Assembly: GCA_964433155.1 (NCBI GenBank)
Contig: CAYSQE010000005.1
Span: 1-64,000 of the forward strand
From: 2-01-FULL-40-13 sp964433155
GTDB taxonomy: Bacteria; Patescibacteriota; Microgenomatia; UBA1406; GWC2-37-13
DNA: 64,000 nucleotides
Direction of reading: 5' to 3'
Part shown: piece by piece, positions 32,112 to 39,459 of the stretch
How the letters are laid out: every line of letters starts with the position of its first letter
Numbering within the stretch: the stretch's first letter is position 1
The notes under the pieces: generated by a model
Seen by the model: only the letters and a program-made list of their open reading frames with translations
Told to the model about the DNA's origin: nothing
Database searches by the model: none
Translations under genes and position numbers: made by a program

Positions 32112-33116
32112 ATGAACAGCAAACTTCTCATAGAAGTAGCTAAAAAAGTCGTTTCAAGAACTATTCTTGCCGCGGACGAAAGCACAGGAACGATAAAAAA
32201 AAGACTCGCCACCATAGGAATTGAATCCACTCCAGAAATAAATAGACAGTATAGACAACTCCTTTTTACAGCAAAAGGGATTGAAAAGTATGTCAGCGGA
32301 GTAATTCTTTATGACGAAACAATTCGACAGTCCACGGACAGCAACATTCCGTTTCCAAAACTTCTGATCAAAAAAGGGATCGTACCTGGTATTAAAGTCG
32401 ATAAAGGAACAATAAACCTGCCAACTCTAGGGGTGGATAAATTTACTCAAGGGTTAGATAAGCTAACAGATCGGCTCCAGGAATATAAACAGTTAGGCGC
32501 ACAATTTGCCAAGTGGCGAGCTGTTTATACTATTGATGAAAGTAGTCCATCGGATACCGTTCTTGAAAAAAATGCCCACGATCTGGCTGTCTATGCGATA
32601 CTTTGCCAGGAGGCTGATATTGTACCGATTGTGGAACCTGAAGTGCTCATGGATGGAGAGCATTCTTTGGAAAAAGATAAGAGGGTGACCGCAAAAGTTC
32701 TTTCAATAGTATTTAAAAAACTAAAAGAGTATGGTGTTTATTTTCCCGGAATGATTCTCAAACCAAACATGGTTACATCCGGTAAAAATCACTCTCAACA
32801 GGCATCTGTTGAAAAAGTCGCAGAGATAACGCTCAAAGTTCTCAAAAAAACAGTTCCGAGTAGTGTACTTGGGGTCGCCTTTCTTTCTGGTGGACAAAGC
32901 CCCGATCTGGCAACTACTCATCTAGATAAAATAAATAAAATCAGAAACAAAAATAAATCTTCGTATCCTTGGCGATTGACTGCTTCCTATGGAAGAGCTC
33001 TCCAGGGAGAGGCACTTGAGGCGTGGTCTGGTAAAAAGCAAAATGTTCAAAAAGCTCAAAAAGTATTTATAACTCGTGCAGAGAAAGTATATAAAGCAAG
33101 CATTGGAATGCTGTAA
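32112..33116 (+). CDS. Fructose-bisphosphate aldolase, class I
   Basis: 334 residues with the class I (Schiff-base) aldolase signature: ILAADESTGTIKKRLATIGI and GVYFPGMILKPNMVTSG, where the Lys of ILKPN (near residue 216) makes the Schiff base. Cleaves fructose-1,6-bisphosphate to GAP and DHAP, and runs in reverse in gluconeogenesis. It is the first gene of a four-gene operon; glpX follows after three bases. Confidence 0.95.
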   Translation: MNSKLLIEVAKKVVSRTILAADESTGTIKKRLATIGIESTPEINRQYRQLLFTAKGIEKYVSGVILYDETIRQSTDSNIPFPKLLIKKGIVPGIKVDKGTINLPTLGVDKFTQGLDKLTDRLQEYKQLGAQFAKWRAVYTIDESSPSDTVLEKNAHDLAVYAILCQEADIVPIVEPEVLMDGEHSLEKDKRVTAKVLSIVFKKLKEYGVYFPGMILKPNMVTSGKNHSQQASVEKVAEITLKVLKKTVPSSVLGVAFLSGGQSPDLATTHLDKINKIRNKNKSSYPWRLTASYGRALQGEALEAWSGKKQNVQKAQKVFITRAEKVYKASIGML

Positions 33117-33119
33117 ACT

Positions 33120-34067
33120 ATGGATAGAAATCTTGCTTTAGAATTCGTAAGAGTCACTGAAGCCGCTGCTATTTCTGCTGCCAAGTGGATTGGCCGGGGC
33201 GACAAACATGCAGCTGATCAAGCTGCGGTTGACGCTATGAGATCTCGACTAAATCAGATAGATTTTTCAGGCACAGTAGTTATTGGAGAAGGCAAAAAAG
33301 ATGAGGCACCCGAACTGTTTATCGGTGAAAAATTAGGAAAAAGTCATACCGTCCAAATGGATTTAGCCGTTGACCCTCTTGAATGCACCGATAGCGTCGC
33401 CCATGGAAGATATAATGCGTTGTCTGTAATCGTAGCCGGTGCAAAAAAAACACTATTTCATGCACCAGATACCTACATGGAAAAACTTGCGGTTGGCCCT
33501 GAAGCCAAAAACATAATCGATCTAGATGCCCCCGTAAATGTTAATATAAAAAAAACTGCAAAAGCCTTAGGCAAAGACATAAGCGAAATAACCGTAATCA
33601 TACTCGATCGTGAAAGACATTCTCAACTTATAAGTCAAATACGATCGGTCGGAGCTCGAGTTAGATTGATTACAGACGGTGATGTAGCCGGAGCAATCGC
33701 CCCTTCTCTTCCCGATACAGATATCGATATGTTAATGGGTATCGGCGCGAGTGCAGAAGCTGTACTTGCAGCCACAGCAATAAAAATTCTGGGTGGCGAA
33801 ATTTTAGCTCGATTCAAGCCGCAAAAAGAATCTCAGATCTTAGAAATAAAAAAAATGGGGATAAAAAATTTAGATAGAATATATAACTCTGGGGATTTAG
33901 CAAAAGGAAAACAGCTTACATTCACTGCAACTGGCGTCATCGAAGGACCACTTCTCAAAGGAGTCGAGTTTAAAAAAAATACCATCGTTACACATTCTTT
34001 AGTCATAAGAGGAATATCGGGGACAATTAGATACATAACAACTCATCATCATTACCTCAGAATGTAG
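33120..34067 (+). CDS. glpX: Fructose-1,6-bisphosphatase, class II (GlpX type)
   Basis: 315 residues. GlpX marks are ALEFVRVTEAAAISAAKWIG, GEGKKDEAPELFIGE and VDPLECTDSVAHGRYNAL (the Mg2+ site). It removes the C1 phosphate in gluconeogenesis. It lies three bases after aldolase and 12 before gap, so the operon supports both directions of the pathway. No glycerol genes are nearby. Confidence 0.95.
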   Translation: MDRNLALEFVRVTEAAAISAAKWIGRGDKHAADQAAVDAMRSRLNQIDFSGTVVIGEGKKDEAPELFIGEKLGKSHTVQMDLAVDPLECTDSVAHGRYNALSVIVAGAKKTLFHAPDTYMEKLAVGPEAKNIIDLDAPVNVNIKKTAKALGKDISEITVIILDRERHSQLISQIRSVGARVRLITDGDVAGAIAPSLPDTDIDMLMGIGASAEAVLAATAIKILGGEILARFKPQKESQILEIKKMGIKNLDRIYNSGDLAKGKQLTFTATGVIEGPLLKGVEFKKNTIVTHSLVIRGISGTIRYITTHHHYLRM

Positions 34068-34079
34068 TACAATTTTTTT

Positions 34080-35114
34080 ATGAAGCGTTTAAAAGTAGGG
34101 CTTAACGGTTTTGGTCGAATCGGCAGATCTTTCACACGCATTGGTCTCAAACGAGACACATTTGATATAGTAGCTATCAACACGAGAAAAACTTCAAATA
34201 AAATAATGGCCTATCTTCTTCAATACGACTCTATCTATCGTAAATTCGATAAAAGCGTCAACGAGGAACAGGATGGAATTTCTGTCGACGGAAAAAAAAT
34301 TTTGACAACCTTAGGTGAGGACCCATCGCTTATTCCTTGGGAAAAATCTGGAGTAGATATAGTCGTTGATGCAACCGGTGCATTTAACACGTCTGAAGAT
34401 CTTAAAAAACATATTAGAGGAACCGTAAAAAAAGTAATTCTCACCGCTCCGGCAAAAGATGAAGAAATGCCTCATATCGTTCTTGGGGTAAACGATAATA
34501 GTTTTGATTTTAAAGGAAACGCTGTAATTTCAAATTGTTCATGCACTACAAATTCTGCTTCTCCACTTTTTAAAGTCCTCGATGACAATTTTAAAGTTGT
34601 ATCAGGATTTCTTACAACTTCTCACGCCTACACTCAGACTCAACCTCTTTTAGATGATGCTGGAAAATCGCCCGATCGTTCACGAGCGGCTGGACTCAAT
34701 ATCGTTCCCACAACTACAGGTGCCGCAAAAGCGGTTGTCAAAACTCTTCCTCATCTGAAAGGAAAAATTGACGGAATGGCAATCAGAGTCCCGGTTCCGA
34801 TTGTTTCCTTTTCTGATGTCTCAGCTGTTGTCGAAAAAAACACCACGATTGAAGAAGTAAATCTAGCCTTTAAAAAAGCATCAGAAACTTCGATGAAAGG
34901 AATACTTGCGTATGAAACTGCGGTACTTGTTTCATCGGACTATATTGGTTCTCCTTACTCCTGCATTTTCGATGCTAACTATACGAAAGTCATTAACGGC
35001 CTGCCGGCAGGCAGGCAGGTAACTTTTGTCAAAGTGTTTGGCTGGTATGATAATGAGTGGGGATACTCCACACGACTCGTTGATCTGGTTGAACAATTGG
35101 CAAATGTTATATAA
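34080..35114 (+). CDS. gap: Glyceraldehyde-3-phosphate dehydrogenase
   Basis: 344 residues. The NAD-binding GLNGFGRIGRSFTRIG, the catalytic Cys in SNCSCTTNS and the GWYDNEWGYS ending are clear. A palindromic insert (35000-35019) adds LPAGRQ just before the VKVFGWYDNEW strand. A TACAAT box six bases before the ATG could give an internal start within the operon. Confidence 0.96.
   Translation: MKRLKVGLNGFGRIGRSFTRIGLKRDTFDIVAINTRKTSNKIMAYLLQYDSIYRKFDKSVNEEQDGISVDGKKILTTLGEDPSLIPWEKSGVDIVVDATGAFNTSEDLKKHIRGTVKKVILTAPAKDEEMPHIVLGVNDNSFDFKGNAVISNCSCTTNSASPLFKVLDDNFKVVSGFLTTSHAYTQTQPLLDDAGKSPDRSRAAGLNIVPTTTGAAKAVVKTLPHLKGKIDGMAIRVPVPIVSFSDVSAVVEKNTTIEEVNLAFKKASETSMKGILAYETAVLVSSDYIGSPYSCIFDANYTKVINGLPAGRQVTFVKVFGWYDNEWGYSTRLVDLVEQLANVI
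35000..35019. repeat. ORF-embedded palindrome PAGRQ, in gap
   Basis: CCTGCCGGCAGG plus two CAGG units, the same palindrome as in era (16523-16538) with one more CAGG. It encodes LPAGRQ in frame. Confidence 0.8.
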
Positions 35115-35126
35115 TTAGCTTTCATT

Positions 35127-36317
35127 ATGGGCCAATCAAAAATCAGCTATATCGACGATATTAATATCAAAAATAAAAGAGTTTTACTTCGAGCAGATTT
35201 TGACGTTAGTCTAAACCCTAACTATACGATTGCAGATGACGCTCGTATTAAACAAAATCTTCCTACCATTAATTACTTGTTAAAAAAACGGAATAGATTA
35301 ATTTGTATGGCCAAACTCGATCGGCCCAAAGGAAGAGATCCAAAATATTCAATGAAGATTGTTGTACAACGGCTAAAACAATATCTTCCAGATTATAAAA
35401 TTCGACTTGTTGACGATTTTTTGAAAGCGGATAAAACAATATTTGAAAAACAAAAGGAAAATGAGCTTTTGGTTTTGGAAAACATGCGCTATTATGAAGA
35501 AAATAAAAAGAATGACGATGCTTTTGCAAAAAAGCTAGCTGAGCTTGCAGATATTTATGTGAATGACGGCTTCTCTATGTCTCATCGAGCAGAAAGCTGG
35601 GTGGTTGACGTACCAAAATATATCCCTGCATATGGAGGACTTCTTCTTAAGAAAGAAGTCAGGATAATTTCAAAAGCAACTAAGAAACCAAAAAAACCAT
35701 TTGTCGCGATCATTGGAGGTGCAAAAATCGAGACGAAAATAAATGTTGTCAATAAACTCATCGAAATTGCCGACTATGTGCTCATCGGTGGAGGTTTGGC
35801 GAACACTTTTTTATGTGCCCATGGCTATGAGATTGGTAAAAGCTACTGTCAACTCGAATATGTCACCATGGCCAGAAAACTTCTTTTGCATGCTTCCCAG
35901 AAAAAGACAGCAATAGTTATTCCATCAGATGTCGTAATTGGTAAACCAACCAACAGTGAAAATGGGGGTAAGGTAGTCAAGGTTGATCAAATCCCAAAAG
36001 GAGGTTTTGCATTAGATATTGGGCCAGAAACCCAAGCCAAATTTGGATCGATCATAGCTAAAGCAAAAACAATCATCTGGAGTGGACCGGTTGGCTATTT
36101 TGAAAATCCTGCTTTTAGAAGAGGAACTGATTTTATCTATTATGCAATTTCAGATAACAAAGAGGCCACCTCAATTGTGGGTGGAGGTGATACCCTTTCG
36201 GCAATCTCGAAAAAAGAGTATCTGGATACAATTACCCACATATCAACTGGTGGAGGAGCTATGCTTGAATTTATAGAAAAAGGGACTTTACCAGGTATAG
36301 AAGCATTGAAGAGTTAG
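35127..36317 (+). CDS. pgk: Phosphoglycerate kinase
   Basis: 396 residues. RADFDVSLNPNYTIADDARI, AHRAESWVVDVP and the C-terminal IVGGGDTLSAISK are typical. It makes ATP from 1,3-bisphosphoglycerate. It is last in the fba-glpX-gap-pgk set and ends 15 bases before the convergent DUF192 gene. Phosphoglycerate mutase, enolase and pyruvate kinase are not in this window. Confidence 0.96.
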   Translation: MGQSKISYIDDINIKNKRVLLRADFDVSLNPNYTIADDARIKQNLPTINYLLKKRNRLICMAKLDRPKGRDPKYSMKIVVQRLKQYLPDYKIRLVDDFLKADKTIFEKQKENELLVLENMRYYEENKKNDDAFAKKLAELADIYVNDGFSMSHRAESWVVDVPKYIPAYGGLLLKKEVRIISKATKKPKKPFVAIIGGAKIETKINVVNKLIEIADYVLIGGGLANTFLCAHGYEIGKSYCQLEYVTMARKLLLHASQKKTAIVIPSDVVIGKPTNSENGGKVVKVDQIPKGGFALDIGPETQAKFGSIIAKAKTIIWSGPVGYFENPAFRRGTDFIYYAISDNKEATSIVGGGDTLSAISKKEYLDTITHISTGGGAMLEFIEKGTLPGIEALKS

Positions 36318-36332
36318 TTAATCTCTTAGTTA

Positions 36333-36749
36333 TTAGTTAGTTCGAGGAATCTCGATAACTTTATTTACTTCTTGCGGTGAATTTACAAGAACTGTTTCTT
36401 TACTTTTTTCAATAGATGGAAGAAAATCTTTACCAACTATCATGTCTCCGTCTAACCAATAAAGGTCCAAATCCATATACGTATTTTTATTCCAAAAACT
36501 ACGATAATCTTTATCTGGAAATAAAAAAATCATCCCGTCTACTCCTTCGAGTTTTCGATAATACATGAGTCCCTTTTGCCATTTTTCTGGCGTATCTGCA
36601 ACGAGAAGTTTGTAGTTGGTAGTTTGTAGTTGGTAGTTTATTATCGAAAAATTCTTATAGTCATTTTTGTTATCTATTTTTTTGTTTAGAAAGAAAAATG
36701 CTAGTAAAGCCATAACGAAAATAAATATAAATAAACCTTTTTGTTTCAT
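36333..36749 (-). CDS. DUF192 family protein
   Basis: 138 residues. An N-terminal helix (GLFIFIFVMALLAFFFL) precedes the DUF192 core: VADTPEKWQKGLMYYRKL, GMIFLFPDKDYRSFWNKNTY and DLDLYWLDGDMIVG. The family has no firm function. The stretch NYQLQTTNYKLLV before the core comes from an AT-rich repeat (36606-36641). Confidence 0.88.
   Translation of the reverse strand: MKQKGLFIFIFVMALLAFFFLNKKIDNKNDYKNFSIINYQLQTTNYKLLVADTPEKWQKGLMYYRKLEGVDGMIFLFPDKDYRSFWNKNTYMDLDLYWLDGDMIVGKDFLPSIEKSKETVLVNSPQEVNKVIEIPRTN
36606..36641. repeat. ORF-embedded TAGTTGGTAGTTTG repeat in the DUF192 gene
   Basis: Tandem GTAGTTGGTAGTTT units, coding NYQLQTTNYKLL on the minus strand between the membrane helix and the DUF192 domain. 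Confidence 0.55.
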
Positions 36750-36760
36750 GAAAATTGACT

Positions 36761-37603
36761 TTAGACTAGAAAACTATTTTTCATCACTATCTGAGAAATT
36801 TCTTTAAAACGTTTTGCCGCAACTTCACTTAAAAATTTTTTCCTTTCGCCTGAAGTTTTAGCTTGGCCTATTTCTTGCCATATTGACCGACCAGCCAAAA
36901 AACCTGAACATCCGTTAAAACAGGCAATTTCTAAATGGTGTTTAAAAAATTCATAGGGAATTCCGAGTGTTAAAATTATCCAAGGGGTCTTACCTAATAG
37001 TCTCGTAACTTTTTTACAGGAAGCTGCATCTCCAGGATACTCAAGTTGGAAAATGTCAGGAAATATTTTTTCCCGAAGGAACATTTCTAGACAGGCACTG
37101 ATTAACTCATATTTTTGGTTATGTTCCTGGTATGGATAAGTAACAATTTGGAGAAAAAAAGGGGTCCCAAACTTTTTACAGTTTGTGGATATACCCTTTA
37201 CAATTTCAATCTGTTCCTGTGCGTGAGGAGAGTATGGATTAAAACTTAAATCCAATTTTATACCAGATGCCCCTTTATCTTTAAGCTGTCCAACTGTATA
37301 GGCCAAGACTGCAAGTCTCTCTCCCTCTTGCTCCTCATAGCCCGATCTTTCTATACATAAGATGTAGGGTTTTTTTGTCGAGAGTTGCAAAGATTGGTAG
37401 GCTGGTAAACCATATATTGGATCAATTAACAAACCACTCAATTGGTCATGTAAGCTTGCAATTATTTCAGACTTAAATTGTATGATCAGTTGGTCAGAAA
37501 CAGTAGTAGGGTTTATGAGATTAACAATTTTTCTAAAACTTGCTCGTTGGTCCAATGCCAGCATCAAAAACCGGCCGTTTTTGCTGAATTGATAGATATC
37601 CAT
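36761..37603 (-). CDS. LacD/DUF2090-type class I aldolase-like protein
   Basis: 280 residues. The TIM-barrel aldolase pattern includes FLMLALDQRASFRKIVNLIN, ASGIKLDLSFNPYSP, IFQLEYPGD and GCSGFLAGRSIWQEIG. The Lys in GIKLDL would be the Schiff-base residue of tagatose-bisphosphate aldolase relatives. Substrate could be a sugar or sugar-acid phosphate. It is separated by 11 bases from the DUF192 gene downstream. Confidence 0.75.
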   Translation of the reverse strand: MDIYQFSKNGRFLMLALDQRASFRKIVNLINPTTVSDQLIIQFKSEIIASLHDQLSGLLIDPIYGLPAYQSLQLSTKKPYILCIERSGYEEQEGERLAVLAYTVGQLKDKGASGIKLDLSFNPYSPHAQEQIEIVKGISTNCKKFGTPFFLQIVTYPYQEHNQKYELISACLEMFLREKIFPDIFQLEYPGDAASCKKVTRLLGKTPWIILTLGIPYEFFKHHLEIACFNGCSGFLAGRSIWQEIGQAKTSGERKKFLSEVAAKRFKEISQIVMKNSFLV

Positions 37604-37617
37604 CTATTTCATTATAA

Positions 37618-37652
37618 CCAAAAAAACGTCCCGACGCTTTGCCGGGACGTTT
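37618..37652 (-). terminator. Rho-independent terminator for the 37678-37971 gene
   Basis: On the minus strand AAACGTCCCG and CGGGACGTTT pair around GCAAAGCGT, followed by a run of Ts. It ends the DUF2795-like gene. Confidence 0.8.
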
Positions 37653-37677
37653 GCAAATTTCAGAAATTTACAAAAAA

Positions 37678-37971
37678 TTACATTTGTCCACCCATCTGTC
37701 CACCTCCAGTCTGTCCACCTCCAGTCTGTCCGCCTCCCATTTGATCTCCTCCTGTTTGTCCTCCCCCCATATCAGCGGTCATACCAAGTGCCTTCGTCAC
37801 ATCTTCTGCAGAATTATATGTGCCTTCTGGGAGTGTATCCATAAACCATTTCTTATCTTCAGCATCAAAGTCAGAAAGATTATTGCATTCAGCAACTAAT
37901 TGTGCTTTTGTTGCTGGATATTTTTGATGGCTTTTAAGATGATCCATCGCTCCTTGCATATTTTTCATCAT
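37678..37971 (-). CDS. DUF2795-like protein with Gly/Gln-rich tail
   Basis: 97 residues. The start has a strong Shine-Dalgarno (GAGAGGAGGTGA). MDHLKSHQKYPATKAQLVAE, then LPEGTYNSAEDVTKAL is the DUF2795 pattern. The C-terminal 30 residues repeat GGGQTGG and GGGQMGG, a flexible low-complexity tail. It is monocistronic with its own terminator and probably strongly translated. Confidence 0.65.
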   Translation of the reverse strand: MMKNMQGAMDHLKSHQKYPATKAQLVAECNNLSDFDAEDKKWFMDTLPEGTYNSAEDVTKALGMTADMGGGQTGGDQMGGGQTGGGQTGGGQMGGQM

Positions 37972-38076
37972 ATTCTTCTCACCTCCTCTCTTAACGAACT
38001 TTTTTATTATATGTAATCTTTATCACTATGTAAATATCTTTTTATTATGGGAAGTATTTTTTTGAAGAAAATTTTG

Positions 38077-38153
38077 GTCGGAGCGGGCGGACTTGAACCG
38101 CCGACCTTTCGCTCCCAAAGCGAACGTTCTGGCCATCTGAACTACGCTCCGTA
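38077..38153 (-). tRNA. tRNA-Pro (anticodon TGG)
   Basis: Minus strand: acceptor CGGAGCG/CGCTCCG, anticodon stem TTCGC/GCGAA, loop TTTGGGA with anticodon TGG, T-arm GGCGGTTCAAGTCCGCC. Discriminator A and an encoded CCA follow (38077-38080). Confidence 0.95.
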
Positions 38154-38257
38154 ATTCACATATATTTTACCATTTTTTATCATAAAAATTTTCTTACAAA
38201 AATATTACAACAAATCTATTGACATTCTAACATTCCTTTTATATAGTAGATAAATTT

Positions 38258-38539
38258 ATGAAAATTTGCATCGTGGGTCCGGGTGTTGTTGGCCAAGCAA
38301 CAGGAAAAGCCTTCGCAAAAAAAGGTCATTACGTTGTTTTTTTGGGTGGGAGTATTGACAAAATCGAACGCTTAAGAAGGGAAGGCTATCAAGCTTATAA
38401 AAAAAAACATTATTTGAACGGTAATTATGACTTTGATGCAACATTTCTTACTGTATCAACACCCGCTCTTGCTGGAAAGGTCAGTCTAGCTGACTTCCGA
38501 CCCCGATCAATCCAGCGCCAATTGGGTACACCACAATAG
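38258..38539 (+). pseudogene. N-terminal fragment of a UDP-sugar/nucleotide-sugar dehydrogenase
   Basis: 93 residues. MKICIVGPGVVGQATGKAFA, then FLTVSTPALAGKVSLADF match the N-terminal Rossmann domain of UDP-glucose/GDP-mannose dehydrogenases. After ADF the frame runs into unrelated sequence (RPRSIQRQ) and stops. The rest of the enzyme is absent, so the gene is truncated at a deletion junction near 38500. Confidence 0.75.
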
Positions 38540-38918
38540 TATAAATACACAAGGAAACGAATGTGTAGATATCAAAGAAGCTTCTTTTGGAAGTATCATA
38601 GAGGATAATAAATGTACTGGCCAAAAAGATCCCAATTCTGGCGGAATGGACTTAAGAGGCAACTCAAACATTTTTCGCCATAATGAAATATATGGCAACG
38701 TCGGAGCAGGGGTTAGATTAGGCGGGGATAAAGAAAATGACGGTATCTATAATGATGTATACGAAAATACTATTAGAGATAATCTAGCCGGTGGAATAAA
38801 ATTCCAAAGAAAACCGCAAAGAAAAATTTGTGGCAATACAATGTCAAACAATGAGGGAGGAAACTCTGTGGGCGAGTACCGATCAGACTTTAATCCAACC
38901 GAATCTTGTCCTCAATAA
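38490..38918 (+). pseudogene. C-terminal fragment of a right-handed beta-helix protein
   Basis: A frame open from 38490 gives LTSDPDQSSANWVHHNSINT, GMDLRGNSNIFRHNEIYGNV and IRDNLAGGIKFQRKP, the N-x-I-x-x-N rungs of parallel beta-helix proteins. It has no proper start and follows the dehydrogenase fragment in another frame. It looks like the end of a secreted beta-helix gene left by a deletion. Confidence 0.7.
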
Positions 38919-38954
38919 AACTTGTATACTCATCTTAGTTGATTTTGCAAATAG

Positions 38955-39458
38955 ATGTTAAAATCTTATAGAAAAAAAATACTCTACTTTTTTGTTTTAC
39001 TTTTAGTTTTATATCTTTCACCTTATTTACAAAATTCAAATCAATCTACTAACCCTAATAAAGTAAAAAAAGTTATTGATGGCGATACGATTGAACTGGA
39101 AACCGGACAAAAAGTTCGTTATATAGGCATCGATACGCCCGAACTCCACGACCCAAGAAAAAAGGTCGAATGTTTTGCAAAAGAAGCGATGGAGGAAAAT
39201 AAAAAGTTAGTTGAAGGTAAAACAGTCAGACTCAAAAAAGATATTTCAGAGACAGATAAGTATAAAAGGCTTCTACGATATGTATACGTACCAATAGAAG
39301 CTTCGCCTTCTGGCCAGTTTGTTAACGAATATCTGGTAAAAGAAGGATATGCTCTTGCTTCAACATTTCCACCAGATGTTAAGTATGCTAGTCATTTTCT
39401 TAAATTAGAACAAGAAGCTCGTCAGAATAAAAGAGGTTTGTGGAACAAATGCAGATGA
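38955..39458 (+). CDS. Staphylococcal-nuclease-like (thermonuclease) protein
   Basis: 167 residues. An N-terminal helix (KILYFFVLLLVLYLSPYL) anchors or exports it. The SNase core is VIDGDTIELE, KVRYIGIDTPE (catalytic Arg and Glu), KYKRLLRYVYV (second Arg) and NEYLVKEGYALA. Ca2+-dependent nuclease acting outside the membrane, perhaps for nucleotide scavenging. It ends two bases before the convergent zwf-gnd gene. Confidence 0.93.
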   Translation: MLKSYRKKILYFFVLLLVLYLSPYLQNSNQSTNPNKVKKVIDGDTIELETGQKVRYIGIDTPELHDPRKKVECFAKEAMEENKKLVEGKTVRLKKDISETDKYKRLLRYVYVPIEASPSGQFVNEYLVKEGYALASTFPPDVKYASHFLKLEQEARQNKRGLWNKCR

Positions 39459-39459
39459 A

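Noticed and set aside
37678..37780. Tandem repeats in the Gly/Gln tail region read as a DNA repeat
   Set aside because: They are in frame and explained by the GGGQTGG protein repeats of the coding gene.
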